From: Rhizobium sp. Leaf371
GTDB taxonomy: Bacteria > Pseudomonadota > Alphaproteobacteria > Rhizobiales > Rhizobiaceae
Assembly: GCF_001424045.1 (NCBI RefSeq)
Contig: NZ_LMQB01000028.1
Coordinates: 1 to 64,000, forward strand
Length of the DNA: 64,000 bases
Reading direction: 5' to 3'
Numbering within the stretch: position 1 is the stretch's first letter; each line of letters opens with the position of its first letter. Positions 46,185 to 55,886 of the stretch are shown piece after piece. The position numbers and the translations under genes were made by a program. Below the pieces are notes generated by a model that saw only the letters and a program-made list of their open reading frames with translations, did no database searches and had not been told where the DNA came from.

Positions 46185-47238
46185 GCGTCATCGCCGCGCC
46201 GATCGCAATGCCGCCGCCGTCCAGCGATACCCGCCGGATGGGGGGAATCCAGGGCGCGGCCACGAAGGTGCGCGCCTGATCGTTGCGCTGGACCTGCATC
46301 TGCGCGATGAGACCGTCGAGCACTGCATCCGGAAGCGCCCCGCCAAGCAGCAGCGCGCCGGGCGAAACGAAGCCGGCAATGGCGACGACGGCCTCCAGCA
46401 GGCGGCCGGCCACGGTCTCGGTCCAGTCGGCAAGGGCGGAAGGTCCGGCCTTCTGGGCGCGGCGATAGGCGTGGCGATTGGCAACCTCCGTCAGGCTCGG
46501 GTGCAGGCGTCCGGGACGCATCTCGCCGATCTTCCCCGCCCGCCCGTTCATCCCTCGGAAGGTTTTGCCGCCGATGAACAGGCCCGCCCGTACCGTCTCG
46601 TCGATCAGCACCACGACCAACCCGCCTTCCGGCTCGCCAAGGCCGAGCAGTCGCTCGCCGGTCAGACAGGCTTCGGTGTCCGGCATCACGAAGATCGGTC
46701 GCCCCGGCAGGAGCCTCTCGATCATCTCCGCTTCGGGTGCGCATTCCGGCGCGAAGGCAAGGCCGAGGCCGACTGGCATGCATTGAGCCGTGTCGGCGAG
46801 CAGCACTGCCACGGCTTCGGGGAGCTGCGCCTGAATGTCAGGGCCGTGGATGTCTGAACGAGCGGCAACGGTGCCCAGCAGATCGACAAGCGCCACCTCT
46901 GCCTTGTCCCCCGCGAGGCTGATCCCCAGCCCGTAGGCGCCGCCGCGCTGCAATGCGAATTCCGCGGCGTGGTAGCGTCCGGTGCCGGAGCGCTTGCGTT
47001 TGAGAACCAGCCCCTGGGCGTCGAGGCGGTTCATGATGCCGGTTACCGCCGGCTCGGTCAGGCCGAGGCGGGTTGCCAGTTCCTGCCGGGTCAGCGGCCC
47101 GAAGGTTCTGATGAGGCTCAGCGCCACACGCGAATTATGGTCGGCGATGTCGCCCGGGCTCATGCCCGGACCGGGCCCGAGTTCCTCCGTTGCCGAGCTT
47201 CGAGGCCTCGGCCGCGTCAGCCGCTGCCCCGGTCTCAT
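46150..47238 (-). CDS. ROK family protein, probable transcriptional regulator
   Basis: A 362-residue protein with an N-terminal winged helix (RTFGPLTRQELATRLGLTEP, then AVTGIMNRLDAQGL, about residues 43-80) and a ROK domain. The ROK domain is divergent: the phosphate loop reads GLGISLAGDKAEVALVD and the GGEIGH-type loop is only NGRAGKIGEM, so kinase activity is unlikely. ATG 47238 has AAGGACGGAAGAC upstream; ATG 47163 lacks a ribosome site. It converges with the preceding ROK gene with a 35-base overlap of 3' ends. Confidence 0.83.
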   Translation of the reverse strand: MRPGQRLTRPRPRSSATEELGPGPGMSPGDIADHNSRVALSLIRTFGPLTRQELATRLGLTEPAVTGIMNRLDAQGLVLKRKRSGTGRYHAAEFALQRGGAYGLGISLAGDKAEVALVDLLGTVAARSDIHGPDIQAQLPEAVAVLLADTAQCMPVGLGLAFAPECAPEAEMIERLLPGRPIFVMPDTEACLTGERLLGLGEPEGGLVVVLIDETVRAGLFIGGKTFRGMNGRAGKIGEMRPGRLHPSLTEVANRHAYRRAQKAGPSALADWTETVAGRLLEAVVAIAGFVSPGALLLGGALPDAVLDGLIAQMQVQRNDQARTFVAAPWIPPIRRVSLDGGGIAIGAAMTPMMELLLARSA

Positions 47239-47475
47239 GTCTTCCGTCCTTCAGCGGCCAAGGCCGGTCGCGGACGACGATGCGATCGCCTTTTGCCGGT
47301 CTCGTCGTCGTCAGGCATCTGGTCCATGTCTCTTTCACGTCCGTGCGATGTCCGTTCCCGCGCCAGAGGCTTGCGTTCGCCGGAACTGACGCTTTATCCC
47401 GGCATGACCCTGCAACGTCTGCAACGTCCCCGCAAGGGAGGAAGCCGTTTGTGCCGGAAAATGACGAGCGGGCCG

Positions 47476-49206
47476 TTACGCGATCGAACCGATCGCCGTC
47501 CCCGAGGCGAGATAGGCACCCTGTTCGGCCGTGATGCGCAGGCGGCCCGAGCGGTGGGCGGTCACCTGCGTCTCCATCTTCATGGCTTCGAGCACGGCGA
47601 TCAGATCGCCCTCCCGAACCGCATCGCCGTCCGCCGCTTTCCAAACCTGCAGCGTTCCCGAGATGGGGGCTGAGATGGTTGCGGGGTCGATCTCGGACGG
47701 TGCCGCTGCGGGCGTTTCGCCGGCTGCGCCATTTCCCGCGCCCAGACCCGCAAGCAGTGCCATCGGCAGGCCCACGGCGTGGAGGCGGCCGTCAATCTCG
47801 ATATGCGTGCGCAGGATGCCCGCAGGCGCCGGCTGCAGGGGGCGGGGGGCGGCGTCGGGGAGGGCTGCGAAATCCGTCTCGATCCAGCGCGTATGCACCT
47901 TGAAGCCGTCATTGCCGCGGAAGTCGGCGGTGTCGATGGCGGCGCGGTGGAAAGGCAGCACCGTGGCGATGCCCTCGATGCGGAACTCGGCCAGTGCCCG
48001 CCGCGCGCGCGCCAGCGCCTGCTCGCGGTTCGCACCCGTCACGATCAGCTTCGACGTGAGGGAATCGAACGTGCCGGGCACGGTCGATCCGGTGACGACG
48101 CCGCTGTCGAGGCGAATGCCGGGGCCCGAGGGTGGGCTGAAGTCGGTGATGGTGCCGGGGGTGGGCAGGAAGCCGCGACCTGGATCTTCCGCATTGATGC
48201 GGAACTCGATCGAATGGCCGCGCGGCTCGGGTGTCTCCGTCACGCCGAGCGGAAGCCCGTCTGCGATGCGGAGTTGCTCGACCACGAGGTCGATGCCGGT
48301 GGTTTCTTCCGTCACCGGATGCTCGACCTGCAGGCGCGTATTGACCTCCAGAAAGGAAATCGTGCCATCGACGCCGAGCAGAAACTCGACGGTGCCGGCA
48401 CCCGTATAGCCGGCCGCCTTACAGATCTTTGCCGCGGACTGATGGATCTCGGTGCGCTGGGCGTCGCTGAGGAAGGGGGCCGGGGCCTCCTCGACCAGTT
48501 TCTGGTTGCGGCGCTGGAGCGAGCAGTCGCGCGTGCCCAGCACGACGACATGGCCGTGGCGGTCAGCGAGCACTTGCGCCTCGATATGACGCGGCCGGTC
48601 GAGGAAACGTTCGAGAAAACATTCGCCGCGTCCGAAGGCGGCGGTGGCTTCGCGCACGGCGGACTCGTAAAGATCGGCGATCTCCTCGCGTTTCCACGCG
48701 ACCTTCAGGCCACGCCCGCCGCCGCCATGGGCCGCCTTGATGGCGACGGGAAGGCCATGGGCGTCGGCGAAGGCGATGACCTCCGCCGCGGTTTCCACCG
48801 GGCCGTCGCTGCCGGCCACGAGCGGCGCCCCGACGCTGGTCGCAATCCGCCGCGCTTCGACCTTGTCGCCGAGTGCCTCGATGACGTGGGGGTCGGGTCC
48901 GATCCAGATGAGGCCGGCCTGCTGCACGGCGCGCGCGAACTCGGCACGCTCCGAGAGGAAGCCGTAGCCGGGATGCACGGCGTCGGCACCGGACCGTTTC
49001 GCAACCGCGATCAGTTTGTCGATGTCGAGATAGCTGTCGGCGGGGCGGTTTCCGTCAAGGCCGTGGGCCTCGTCCGCGAGACGCACATGCAGCGCGTCGA
49101 TATCGCAATCGGCATAGACCGCAACGGAGCCGACGCCATAGTCGCGGCAGGCGCGGATGATCCGGACGGCGATCTCGCCGCGATTGGCGATCAGAACTTT
49201 CTTCAT
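47476..49206 (-). CDS. Biotin carboxylase fused to a biotin carboxyl-carrier domain
   Basis: A 576-residue enzyme. The biotin carboxylase part (1-about 445) starts [20 protein letters not shown] and contains GGGGRGLK (ATP-binding), [16 protein letters not shown] and RINAEDP. A C-terminal BCCP domain carries the biotinyl Lys543 in LEAMKMET. It would carboxylate biotin with ATP and bicarbonate. No carboxyltransferase gene is adjacent. It is the last gene of the 5-oxoproline-type operon, 49 bases after pxpBC. GGGAGGATACTC before ATG 49206 fixes the start. Confidence 0.92.
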   Translation of the reverse strand: MKKVLIANRGEIAVRIIRACRDYGVGSVAVYADCDIDALHVRLADEAHGLDGNRPADSYLDIDKLIAVAKRSGADAVHPGYGFLSERAEFARAVQQAGLIWIGPDPHVIEALGDKVEARRIATSVGAPLVAGSDGPVETAAEVIAFADAHGLPVAIKAAHGGGGRGLKVAWKREEIADLYESAVREATAAFGRGECFLERFLDRPRHIEAQVLADRHGHVVVLGTRDCSLQRRNQKLVEEAPAPFLSDAQRTEIHQSAAKICKAAGYTGAGTVEFLLGVDGTISFLEVNTRLQVEHPVTEETTGIDLVVEQLRIADGLPLGVTETPEPRGHSIEFRINAEDPGRGFLPTPGTITDFSPPSGPGIRLDSGVVTGSTVPGTFDSLTSKLIVTGANREQALARARRALAEFRIEGIATVLPFHRAAIDTADFRGNDGFKVHTRWIETDFAALPDAAPRPLQPAPAGILRTHIEIDGRLHAVGLPMALLAGLGAGNGAAGETPAAAPSEIDPATISAPISGTLQVWKAADGDAVREGDLIAVLEAMKMETQVTAHRSGRLRITAEQGAYLASGTAIGSIA

Positions 49207-49255
49207 GAGTATCCTCCCTTTGGATGGGCCGACGATGCGGACACGAGCCTGCGCG

Positions 49256-50854
49256 TCAGGCCTTGGCCGGCACGATGTCGGCGAACGGCGCGATCGGCCG
49301 GAACCGGATGTGAGCATTGACCGGGATCTGACCGGCAAGATCGAGATGATAGTCGGCCACCGTCGCGATGACGGGGTAACCGCCGGTCAGCGGATGGTCG
49401 GCGAGGAACAGCACCGGCTGGCCACTGTGCGGCACCTGTATCGCGCCGGTTGCCGTGCCCTCGCTCGGCAGCTCCGCCTTGTCCTTGCGCTCCAGCGGGA
49501 TATCGGCGGAGAGACGGATGCCGACCCTGTTGGATTGCGGCGTCATGCGGAAGAGCTGGGACGAGAGCGTGTCGATACCCGCCTGCGTGAACCAGTCGCT
49601 GCGCGGGCCCATGACGACGTCCAGCGTCACGACCTCGTCGGCTGCGGGATGCGCGAAGGCCGGCGCCTCCTCGAGCGACACGGATGTGAGACCGACCGTG
49701 TCGGCCCTGGCTCTCAGAACAGCATCTCTTAAAACCGGGTCCGGCCCGACGATGGCGAGCGTATCGGTGGACGTGCTGCCGAGAACCGGCGCGACATCGA
49801 AGCCGCCGCGCACCGCGAGATAGCTGCGCATGCCCTTGGGCGCCTGGCCGAGCGTGACGGTGTCGCCGGGCTCGAGGGAAATCGGGCGGTATGTCTCGGC
49901 CTGTTGAACCCGACCCTCCGCGTCGCGGATTTCGATAGGGCAGGGGGCGCCGGTGATACCGATGACCGTGCGGCCGGAAACCGCAACCGAGAAGCCGCCG
50001 AGCGTGATTTCGAGACAGGTCGCGCCGGGGGAATTGCCGACGACGCGGTTGGCGGCGCTGAAGGCACCCTGGTCGAGTGCGCCGGCGGACGAGACACCCT
50101 GTCCGGTTTGGCCGAAGCGGCCCGCGTCCTGGAAGAGGGCGGGCATGGGGGCGGCAAGCACGGTGAAGGAAACGCCATTCGTCTCCTCAGTCGATGCGGC
50201 GGCGATGTCCGATGGCGCCGGTGAGGCGGCGGCATAGGCGCGTTTTGCCAGATCATGGAACCGCACCCGGTATCCCGGCTGGAAAAGGGCCGGCGGATCG
50301 CGCGAGAGGTCCCACATTTTTTCCGGCGTCACGCCGATGATCTGCCAGCCGCCGGGGCTTTCCTGCGGATAGACGCCGCTGAAGGCTCCGGCGAGTGCCA
50401 CGGCACCGGCTGGTATTTTCGTGCGCGGGCTCTGGCGGCGCGGCACCTGCAAAGCGGGATCTCCGCCGACGAGATAGCCGAAGCCGGGCGCAAAGCCGCA
50501 GAACGCGACGGTGAATTCGCTTTCCACATGCCGGCGGATCACCTCCGCGACGGACAGGCCGGTGAGTTCGGCGACGTCGGCCAGATCCTCGCCGTCGTAG
50601 CGCACGGGGATTTCGACGAGCCTGTCGGACGGCGCGATGCGGGCGGAGAGATCGCGCGTCGCCACCGCGCGCGCCAGCGCCTCGGGCGTCGTCGCGCCCG
50701 GACGGAACCGGATCATCAGCGTGCGTGCGGCCGGCACCATATCCACGATGCCGGGCACCGGGTCGGCCTCCAGCGAGGCGAACAGCGCCAGCGTTTCCTG
50801 GAGGTCGGCAAGTTCGACGAGCAGAGTGGTCAGGCTGACGGGAAGAAAGCGCAT
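49256..50854 (-). CDS. 5-oxoprolinase subunits B and C fused (KipI-KipA / AHS1-AHS2 domains)
   Basis: A 532-residue fusion. The N-terminal PxpB/KipI/AHS1 part (1-about 215) contains [33 protein letters not shown] and [20 protein letters not shown]. The C-terminal PxpC/KipA/AHS2 part (about 225-532) contains [29 protein letters not shown] and SNRVGIRL. With PxpA these subunits form ATP-dependent bacterial 5-oxoprolinase, converting pyroglutamate to glutamate. The same two domains also form the core of urea carboxylase. Start ATG 50854; a longer frame upstream reads through the DUF1445 gene in the wrong frame and was rejected. Confidence 0.92.
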   Translation of the reverse strand: MRFLPVSLTTLLVELADLQETLALFASLEADPVPGIVDMVPAARTLMIRFRPGATTPEALARAVATRDLSARIAPSDRLVEIPVRYDGEDLADVAELTGLSVAEVIRRHVESEFTVAFCGFAPGFGYLVGGDPALQVPRRQSPRTKIPAGAVALAGAFSGVYPQESPGGWQIIGVTPEKMWDLSRDPPALFQPGYRVRFHDLAKRAYAAASPAPSDIAAASTEETNGVSFTVLAAPMPALFQDAGRFGQTGQGVSSAGALDQGAFSAANRVVGNSPGATCLEITLGGFSVAVSGRTVIGITGAPCPIEIRDAEGRVQQAETYRPISLEPGDTVTLGQAPKGMRSYLAVRGGFDVAPVLGSTSTDTLAIVGPDPVLRDAVLRARADTVGLTSVSLEEAPAFAHPAADEVVTLDVVMGPRSDWFTQAGIDTLSSQLFRMTPQSNRVGIRLSADIPLERKDKAELPSEGTATGAIQVPHSGQPVLFLADHPLTGGYPVIATVADYHLDLAGQIPVNAHIRFRPIAPFADIVPAKA

Positions 50855-50862
50855 CGTGAACC

Positions 50863-51669
50863 TCAGGCGTGGTAGGCCGAATCCGGAATGTCGGTGATGA
50901 ACATGTGCCCCGGCGCGTGGGTGATGGCAAAGGGCACGCCGGAGGCCATGACGGCGGCTTGCGGGGTCACGCCGCAGGCCCAGAACACGGGGACTTCGCC
51001 CGGTTCGATCCGCACGGCATCGCCGAATTCCGGTTTGGCAAGATCCGCGATGCCGATCTCGTCCGGCGCGCCGATATGAACGGGTGCGCCGTGGACGGCC
51101 GGGAAGCGGCCGGAGATGGTTGCCGCATCCGCGACACGACCGGCCGGGATCGGCCGCATCGAGACGACGAGATTGCCGTGCAGGCGTCCTGCCGGACGGC
51201 AGGGGCGGTTGGTCAGGTACATCGGCACGTTGGAGCCGTCGGTGATGTGGCGGATCTCGATGCCGGCATCGAGCATCGGCGTCTCGAAGGTGAAGCTGCA
51301 GCCGATGAGGAAGCTGACGAGATCGGGATGTTCGGCCCAGGCGGCGCTGGCATCGGCGGTTTCTTCCGCAAGCGTCCCGTCCCGCCAGATGCGATAAAGC
51401 GGCAGGTCGGTCCGCAGATCGGCGTCCGGTGCGAGCAGCGTCCTGTGCGAACCCGGGTCGGACACGTCCAGAACCGGGCAGGCTTTCGGGTTGCGTTGCG
51501 CGTAGAGCAGAAAGTCGAACGCCCAGTCGCGCGGCAGCACGATCATGTTGGCCTGGGTAAAGCCGGGCGCCACGCCCGATGTCGGCGCGACGCTGCCGGC
51601 GCGGTATTGCGCGCGGGCGCTTCGCGCCGGGGCTGCGTCGACATGGCGGAGATGTTCGATGGCGATCAT
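50863..51669 (-). CDS. Putative hydro-lyase, DUF1445/YcsI family
   Basis: A 268-residue cytosolic protein of the YcsI (DUF1445) family. Recognisable stretches are [20 protein letters not shown] in part, [27 protein letters not shown] and [13 protein letters not shown] with [13 protein letters not shown] at the end. In Bacillus subtilis, ycsI is clustered with ycsF, ycsG, kipI and kipA, the same set of families as here. Some relatives act on D-glutamate or related lactams, so a role beside 5-oxoprolinase is plausible. It overlaps pxpA by four bases and is 8 bases from pxpBC. Confidence 0.9.
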   Translation of the reverse strand: MIAIEHLRHVDAAPARSARAQYRAGSVAPTSGVAPGFTQANMIVLPRDWAFDFLLYAQRNPKACPVLDVSDPGSHRTLLAPDADLRTDLPLYRIWRDGTLAEETADASAAWAEHPDLVSFLIGCSFTFETPMLDAGIEIRHITDGSNVPMYLTNRPCRPAGRLHGNLVVSMRPIPAGRVADAATISGRFPAVHGAPVHIGAPDEIGIADLAKPEFGDAVRIEPGEVPVFWACGVTPQAAVMASGVPFAITHAPGHMFITDIPDSAYHA

Positions 51670-52454
51670 GCCGATACCCTCGTCTCTTCGTTGGTCGCGA
51701 GGAAGGACGTGACCCGAAGCCCGTCCGCCTCGAAGGCGCTGCGGATTTCCCGGGCGATGGAGACCGCGCCCGGGCTGTCGCCATGGACGCAGATCGACTG
51801 GGCCTCGATGCGGATGGTGGAGCCGTCGATAGCGGTGAGCGTGCCGTCGCGCGCGAGCTGAACCATGCGTTGCGCGATGGTCTCAGGGTCGTGAAGCACG
51901 GCCCCGGCTTCCCGGCGGGAAACGAGCTGGCCCTCCGGCGTGTAGGCGCGATCGGCGAAGGCTTCCGCGACGACGGCGAGGCCGGCGCGTTTCGCGAGAT
52001 CGAGGATCGGGGTGCCGGCAAGGCCCATCAGGACGAGGGAGGCATCGACCGCCTTGATGCCGTCGATGACCGCCTGGCCCTGTTTCGCGTCGTTGGCGAT
52101 CCGGTTGTAGAGGGCGCCATGCGGCTTGACGTAGCGCACCGTCGTGCCTGCGGCAGCGGCAATGCCCTTCAGTGCACCGATCTGGTAGATGACATCGGCG
52201 ATAAGCTCGTCGGAGGTCACGTCCATATCGCGCCGGCCGAAGCCGACGCGGTCGGGATAGGAGACATGAGCGCCGATCGCGACGCCTTTTTCGGCGGCGG
52301 CGCGAACGGTCCTCAGGATTCCCGAGGGGTCGCCCGCATGAAAGCCGCAGGCGACATTGGCGCTGGAGACGATGGCGAGCATCGCCGTATCGTCGCCCAT
52401 GCCCCAGGCGCCGTAGCTTTCGCCGAGATCGCTGTTGAGATCGATGGATTTCAT
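51666..52454 (-). CDS. pxpA: 5-oxoprolinase subunit PxpA (LamB/YcsF family)
   Basis: A 262-residue protein with the full LamB/YcsF signature: [57 protein letters not shown], and [12 protein letters not shown] at the end. PxpA is the subunit that with PxpB and PxpC cleaves 5-oxoproline using ATP. The start MKSIDLNSD at 52454 is preferred; GGGAGAG lies upstream, while ATG 52475 has no ribosome site. It follows the Nramp-like gene by 77 bases. Confidence 0.93.
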   Translation of the reverse strand: MKSIDLNSDLGESYGAWGMGDDTAMLAIVSSANVACGFHAGDPSGILRTVRAAAEKGVAIGAHVSYPDRVGFGRRDMDVTSDELIADVIYQIGALKGIAAAAGTTVRYVKPHGALYNRIANDAKQGQAVIDGIKAVDASLVLMGLAGTPILDLAKRAGLAVVAEAFADRAYTPEGQLVSRREAGAVLHDPETIAQRMVQLARDGTLTAIDGSTIRIEAQSICVHGDSPGAVSIAREIRSAFEADGLRVTSFLATNEETRVSA

Positions 52455-52531
52455 GTCAGTCTCTCCCTTGTTCATGAGCAGCCCGCTCGGGTCCGGGCGA
52501 AAATCGTGTTTCGCCCGGAAAAGTCACGGGC

Positions 52532-53803
52532 TTACGCGGTCAGCAGCGCGAAGATCGGGCCGATCGACTTGTAGCCCATGTACCATGTGAGCGCGCAGGC
52601 GAGCACGCCCAGCACAAGGAGCCAGCGCGGATAGCGGTAGCCGCCCATGAGGTCCGACCGCGCCCAGGCGGCGTAGATGAAGATCGACAGGCCGATGGGC
52701 AGGATGAGACCGTTGAGGCCGCCGACGAACACCAGCATCTGTGCGGGCGGGGTCGTGATGAGCACATAGGCGATCAACGAGACGCCGATGAAGATGACGG
52801 TCGCGATATTGCGGGCGCGTTCGGTGATGTCCTGCTTGAAGACGGTGATGAACGACACCGACGTGTAGGCCGCCCCGATGACCGAGGTGATGGCGGCGAA
52901 CCAGAGAACGGCACCGAAGATGCGGTAGCCGACGTCGCCCGCCGCGGCCTGGAACGCCTGTGCCGCCGGATTTGCGCCCTTGCCGGAGATGTCGATGACG
53001 GTGCCGCTCGCGACCACGCCGAGGATCGCGAGGAACAGCACGTAGCGCATCAGGCCGGTGACGGCGATGCCGGTCAGGGCCGCGCGATTGACCGCACCGA
53101 GATTTTCGACGCCGACCGTACCCTTGTCCAGCAGGCGATGCGCGCCGGAATAGGTGATGTAGCCGCCGACCGTTCCGCCGACGATGGTGGTGATGGTCGC
53201 GAAATCGATCGTGCTCGGCAGGAAGGTCTGGAACAGTGCATCTCCGACCGGCGGGCCCGAGACGATCGCAACATAGAGCGTCAGCACGATCATGAGAATG
53301 CCGGCAACGACGATGAGGCGGTCGATCGCAACGCCGGCCTTCTTGGACAGGAAGATGGCGATGGCGATCAACGCGCTGATGGCGCCGCCCCATTTCGGAT
53401 CCAATCCGAGCATCGCGTTCAGGCCGAGGCCTGCACCGCCGATATTGCCGACATTGAAGAACAGCCCGCCGACGATGACGAGGACGGCGAGAAGATAGCC
53501 GGTGCCGGGGATGGCCGCATTGGCGATGTCCGACGCGCGCATTTTCGTCAGGGTGACGATCCGCCAGATGTTTAGCTGGACGACGAAGTCGATCACGATC
53601 GAGGCGAGGATGGCGAAGGCGAAGGCCGAGCCGAGCTTGGTGGTGAAGGTCGCGGTCTGCGTGATGAAGCCGGGGCCGATGGCCGATGTCGCCATCAGGA
53701 AGATGGCGGCGATGAGAGCGGCACGGCGGGTTTTCGCGGACATGCCTCCGGGCACGGGACTGCCTTGGGACGGCGCGGATGGAGATGCTGATGTGTCGGC
53801 CAT
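52532..53803 (-). CDS. Nramp-like membrane transporter (YcsG type), without metal-binding DPGN motif
   Basis: A 423-residue inner-membrane protein with about eleven helices in the Nramp/APC fold. The first helix reads SAIGPGFITQTATF: the metal-coordinating DPGN of true Nramp proteins is GPGF (residues 43-46), so Mn/Fe transport is unlikely. In Bacillus, the relative YcsG is encoded with ycsF, ycsI and kipIA. The inferred substrate is 5-oxoproline or a related organic acid. GAGGGTAACA before ATG 53803 fixes the start. First gene of the operon, divergent from the GntR regulator. Confidence 0.88.
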   Translation of the reverse strand: MADTSASPSAPSQGSPVPGGMSAKTRRAALIAAIFLMATSAIGPGFITQTATFTTKLGSAFAFAILASIVIDFVVQLNIWRIVTLTKMRASDIANAAIPGTGYLLAVLVIVGGLFFNVGNIGGAGLGLNAMLGLDPKWGGAISALIAIAIFLSKKAGVAIDRLIVVAGILMIVLTLYVAIVSGPPVGDALFQTFLPSTIDFATITTIVGGTVGGYITYSGAHRLLDKGTVGVENLGAVNRAALTGIAVTGLMRYVLFLAILGVVASGTVIDISGKGANPAAQAFQAAAGDVGYRIFGAVLWFAAITSVIGAAYTSVSFITVFKQDITERARNIATVIFIGVSLIAYVLITTPPAQMLVFVGGLNGLILPIGLSIFIYAAWARSDLMGGYRYPRWLLVLGVLACALTWYMGYKSIGPIFALLTA

Positions 53804-54174
53804 TGTTACCCTCTTTGTTGACCACTTCGCCCCCTGAGCGTGGGGTCGAGCGGCTGTTATAAAAGCAAGGTCTCTCCGTTTCACAATCCTGTCAATATCG
53901 TTCAACGATTTTGTTGTTTCGTTCACTTAAACTGTTCATTCCCGCGGCAGCGTGCCAAGCGAACGAGCAGGAAACGACGGTCGAAGCGCATCTTTTAGGC
54001 GCTCCGTTACCCGTCGTCTGCCGCTCGGCTCCGCGACCTGGATGGCGTGTCGCCGAAATCGAAGCGAAGGCGCCTTGTAAAGGTCATGGAGAGGTTTCCC
54101 TCCGATGGGATCCGCGATATCGCTGCGGCCAAAGTGCGCCGTAGAGGATGGGCGCCCGGGGGACCGCATTTTCG
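53804..54174. other. Divergent control region of the 5-oxoproline operon
   Basis: A 371-bp gap. Toward the Nramp-like gene there is a possible minus-strand promoter (TTGTGA, 18 bases, TTATAA around 53857-53886). A 13-bp palindrome at 53897-53909 lies just upstream of it. The stretch 53940-54174 before the GntR gene holds no convincing gene or promoter. Confidence 0.45.
53897..53909. promoter_or_regulatory. Candidate GntR operator
   Basis: ATCGTTCAACGAT is a perfect 13-bp palindrome (arms ATCGTT/AACGAT, one central base) upstream of the Nramp-like gene promoter, in the gap shared with the divergent GntR gene. Size and shape fit FadR/GntR-type operators; no other evidence. Confidence 0.4.
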
Positions 54175-54828
54175 ATGGCAGAGCAGGACACGATATCGGC
54201 GCTGGCACCACGGCTTGCGGAAAAAATACGGGGCAGGTTGATCGCCGGCGAGCTGAAGCCGGGACAACGCCTGTCGGAGGCGGCGCTCAGCGCGGATTTC
54301 GCCGTGTCGCGAAACTCGCTGCGGGAGGCCTTCCGGTTGTTGACCAAGGAAGGGCTTCTGCGCCACGAGCCCAATCGCGGCATGTTCGTCGCTACGCCCA
54401 GCATGGCCTCGATCATCGATATCTACCGTGTCCGGAGGATGATCGAGTGTCAGGCTCTGGCCAAGGCCTATCCGCACCATCCGGCGGTCGCCCGCATGCG
54501 CGGCGCGGTCGAGGCGGCACGAATCGCGCGCGATGAGAAGCAATGGGGACTGGTCGGCAGCCAGAACATGATCTTCCACACCGGCATCGTCGAACTGGCC
54601 GATAGCCAGCGGCTCAACGCGTTCTATGCCCAGATCGCCGCCGAGCTTCGCCTGAGCTTCGGCCTGCTCGCCGATCCCGAACTGCTCCACGCGCCCTATG
54701 TCGATCTCAACGCTGCGATCCTCGACCATCTGGAAGCCGGACGGACGCAGGAGGCTGCCGGCATGCTGGAGGTCTACCTCACCCAGTCGGAGCGAACCGT
54801 TCTCGCCGCGTTTTCCCGGATCGGCTGA
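54175..54828 (+). CDS. GntR family transcriptional regulator (FadR subfamily)
   Basis: A 217-residue regulator. The N-terminal winged helix (about 10-75) reads LAEKIRGRLIAGELKPGQRL, then SEAALSADFAVSRNSLREAF and GLLRHEPNRGMFV. The all-helical FCD effector domain follows (about 85-210) with IDIYRVRRMIECQAL and NMIFHTGIVELA, whose Asp/His residues can bind a metal and an acid ligand. Divergent from the 5-oxoproline operon and its probable regulator. ATG 54148 is an alternative start but its purine tract abuts the codon. Confidence 0.88.
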   Translation: MAEQDTISALAPRLAEKIRGRLIAGELKPGQRLSEAALSADFAVSRNSLREAFRLLTKEGLLRHEPNRGMFVATPSMASIIDIYRVRRMIECQALAKAYPHHPAVARMRGAVEAARIARDEKQWGLVGSQNMIFHTGIVELADSQRLNAFYAQIAAELRLSFGLLADPELLHAPYVDLNAAILDHLEAGRTQEAAGMLEVYLTQSERTVLAAFSRIG

Positions 54829-54836
54829 ACCGCGGC

Positions 54837-55886
54837 TCAGCCGTCCTTGCGCCGGCCGATCGCGTCGAACACATGCAGCGCCTGCCGGCTGGCAGCAACC
54901 GGCACGATATCGTCCATCAGAATGCGGGACCGGCCGGCGACGCGGAAGATGATCGGCTGGCCGTCCGTCAGATGTCCGTGAACATAGCTTTCCGCGCCGA
55001 CCAGTTCGACGGCCGCAACCTTCACATCCGCGTGGAACGCGTCATTCGCGGTGCCTGCCTCCGACAGATGCAGGTCCTCCGGACGGATACCGAGCGTCGC
55101 GCTTCCCGCTGGCAGCGCGACGTTCGAGCCCAGGCTCCAGGCCGGGCTCGAGAGGCCGGGCAGCAGGTTCATGGAGGGCGACCCGATGAAGGTGGCGACG
55201 AAGGTGGTCGCCGGTTTTTCGTAAAGCTCGATCGGCGTTCCCACCTGCTCGATCACGCCGCCGTTCAGCACCACGAGCCGGTCGGCGAGCGTCATCGCCT
55301 CCATCTGGTCGTGCGTCACATACACGCTCGTCGTCTTCAGCGATTTCTGCAGCCGCTTGATCTCGACGCGCATCTGCACACGGAGTTTGGCATCGAGGTT
55401 CGACAGCGGCTCGTCGAACAGGAAGGCAGCGGGTTCGCGCACGATCGCGCGGCCCATGGCCACGCGCTGGCGCTGGCCGCCGGAGAGCTGACGGGGCTTG
55501 CGCTCCAGAAAGGGCTCGATTTCCAGCGCCTTGGCCGCATCGGATATCCGACGATCGATTTCGGCCTGCGGCGTGTTGCGGTTCTTCAAGCCATAGGCGA
55601 GGTTCTGGCGCACCGTCATGTGCGGATAGAGCGCATAGTTCTGGAACACCATGGCGATGTCCCGCTCGGAAGGTTCCAGCGTGTTGACGACACGCCCGCC
55701 GATCGAGATCTCGCCGCCGGTAATGCTCTCGAGGCCCGCGATCATGCGCAGCAGCGTCGATTTTCCGCAGCCGGACGGGCCGACGAGCACGAGGAACTCG
55801 CCGTCGGCGATATCGAGCGAAATGCCCTTGATGGCATCGACATTGCCATATTTCTTGCGGACGTCGTTGAGGACGATATTGGCCAT
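54837..55886 (-). CDS. ugpC: sn-glycerol-3-phosphate ABC transporter ATP-binding protein UgpC
   Basis: A 349-residue ATPase. Walker [47 protein letters not shown] and [11 protein letters not shown] are present, with a C-terminal TOBE region ([22 protein letters not shown]). Assignment to glycerol-3-phosphate rests on its operon with ugpB, ugpA and ugpE. Its ATG overlaps the ugpE stop by one base. It converges with the GntR gene, eight bases apart. Confidence 0.93.
   Translation of the reverse strand: MANIVLNDVRKKYGNVDAIKGISLDIADGEFLVLVGPSGCGKSTLLRMIAGLESITGGEISIGGRVVNTLEPSERDIAMVFQNYALYPHMTVRQNLAYGLKNRNTPQAEIDRRISDAAKALEIEPFLERKPRQLSGGQRQRVAMGRAIVREPAAFLFDEPLSNLDAKLRVQMRVEIKRLQKSLKTTSVYVTHDQMEAMTLADRLVVLNGGVIEQVGTPIELYEKPATTFVATFIGSPSMNLLPGLSSPAWSLGSNVALPAGSATLGIRPEDLHLSEAGTANDAFHADVKVAAVELVGAESYVHGHLTDGQPIIFRVAGRSRILMDDIVPVAASRQALHVFDAIGRRKDG

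Noticed and set aside
50855-52021. N-terminal extension of the fused PxpB-PxpC frame
   Set aside because: The upstream part is read in a different frame through the DUF1445 and PxpA genes and has no homology; the conserved protein starts at 50854.
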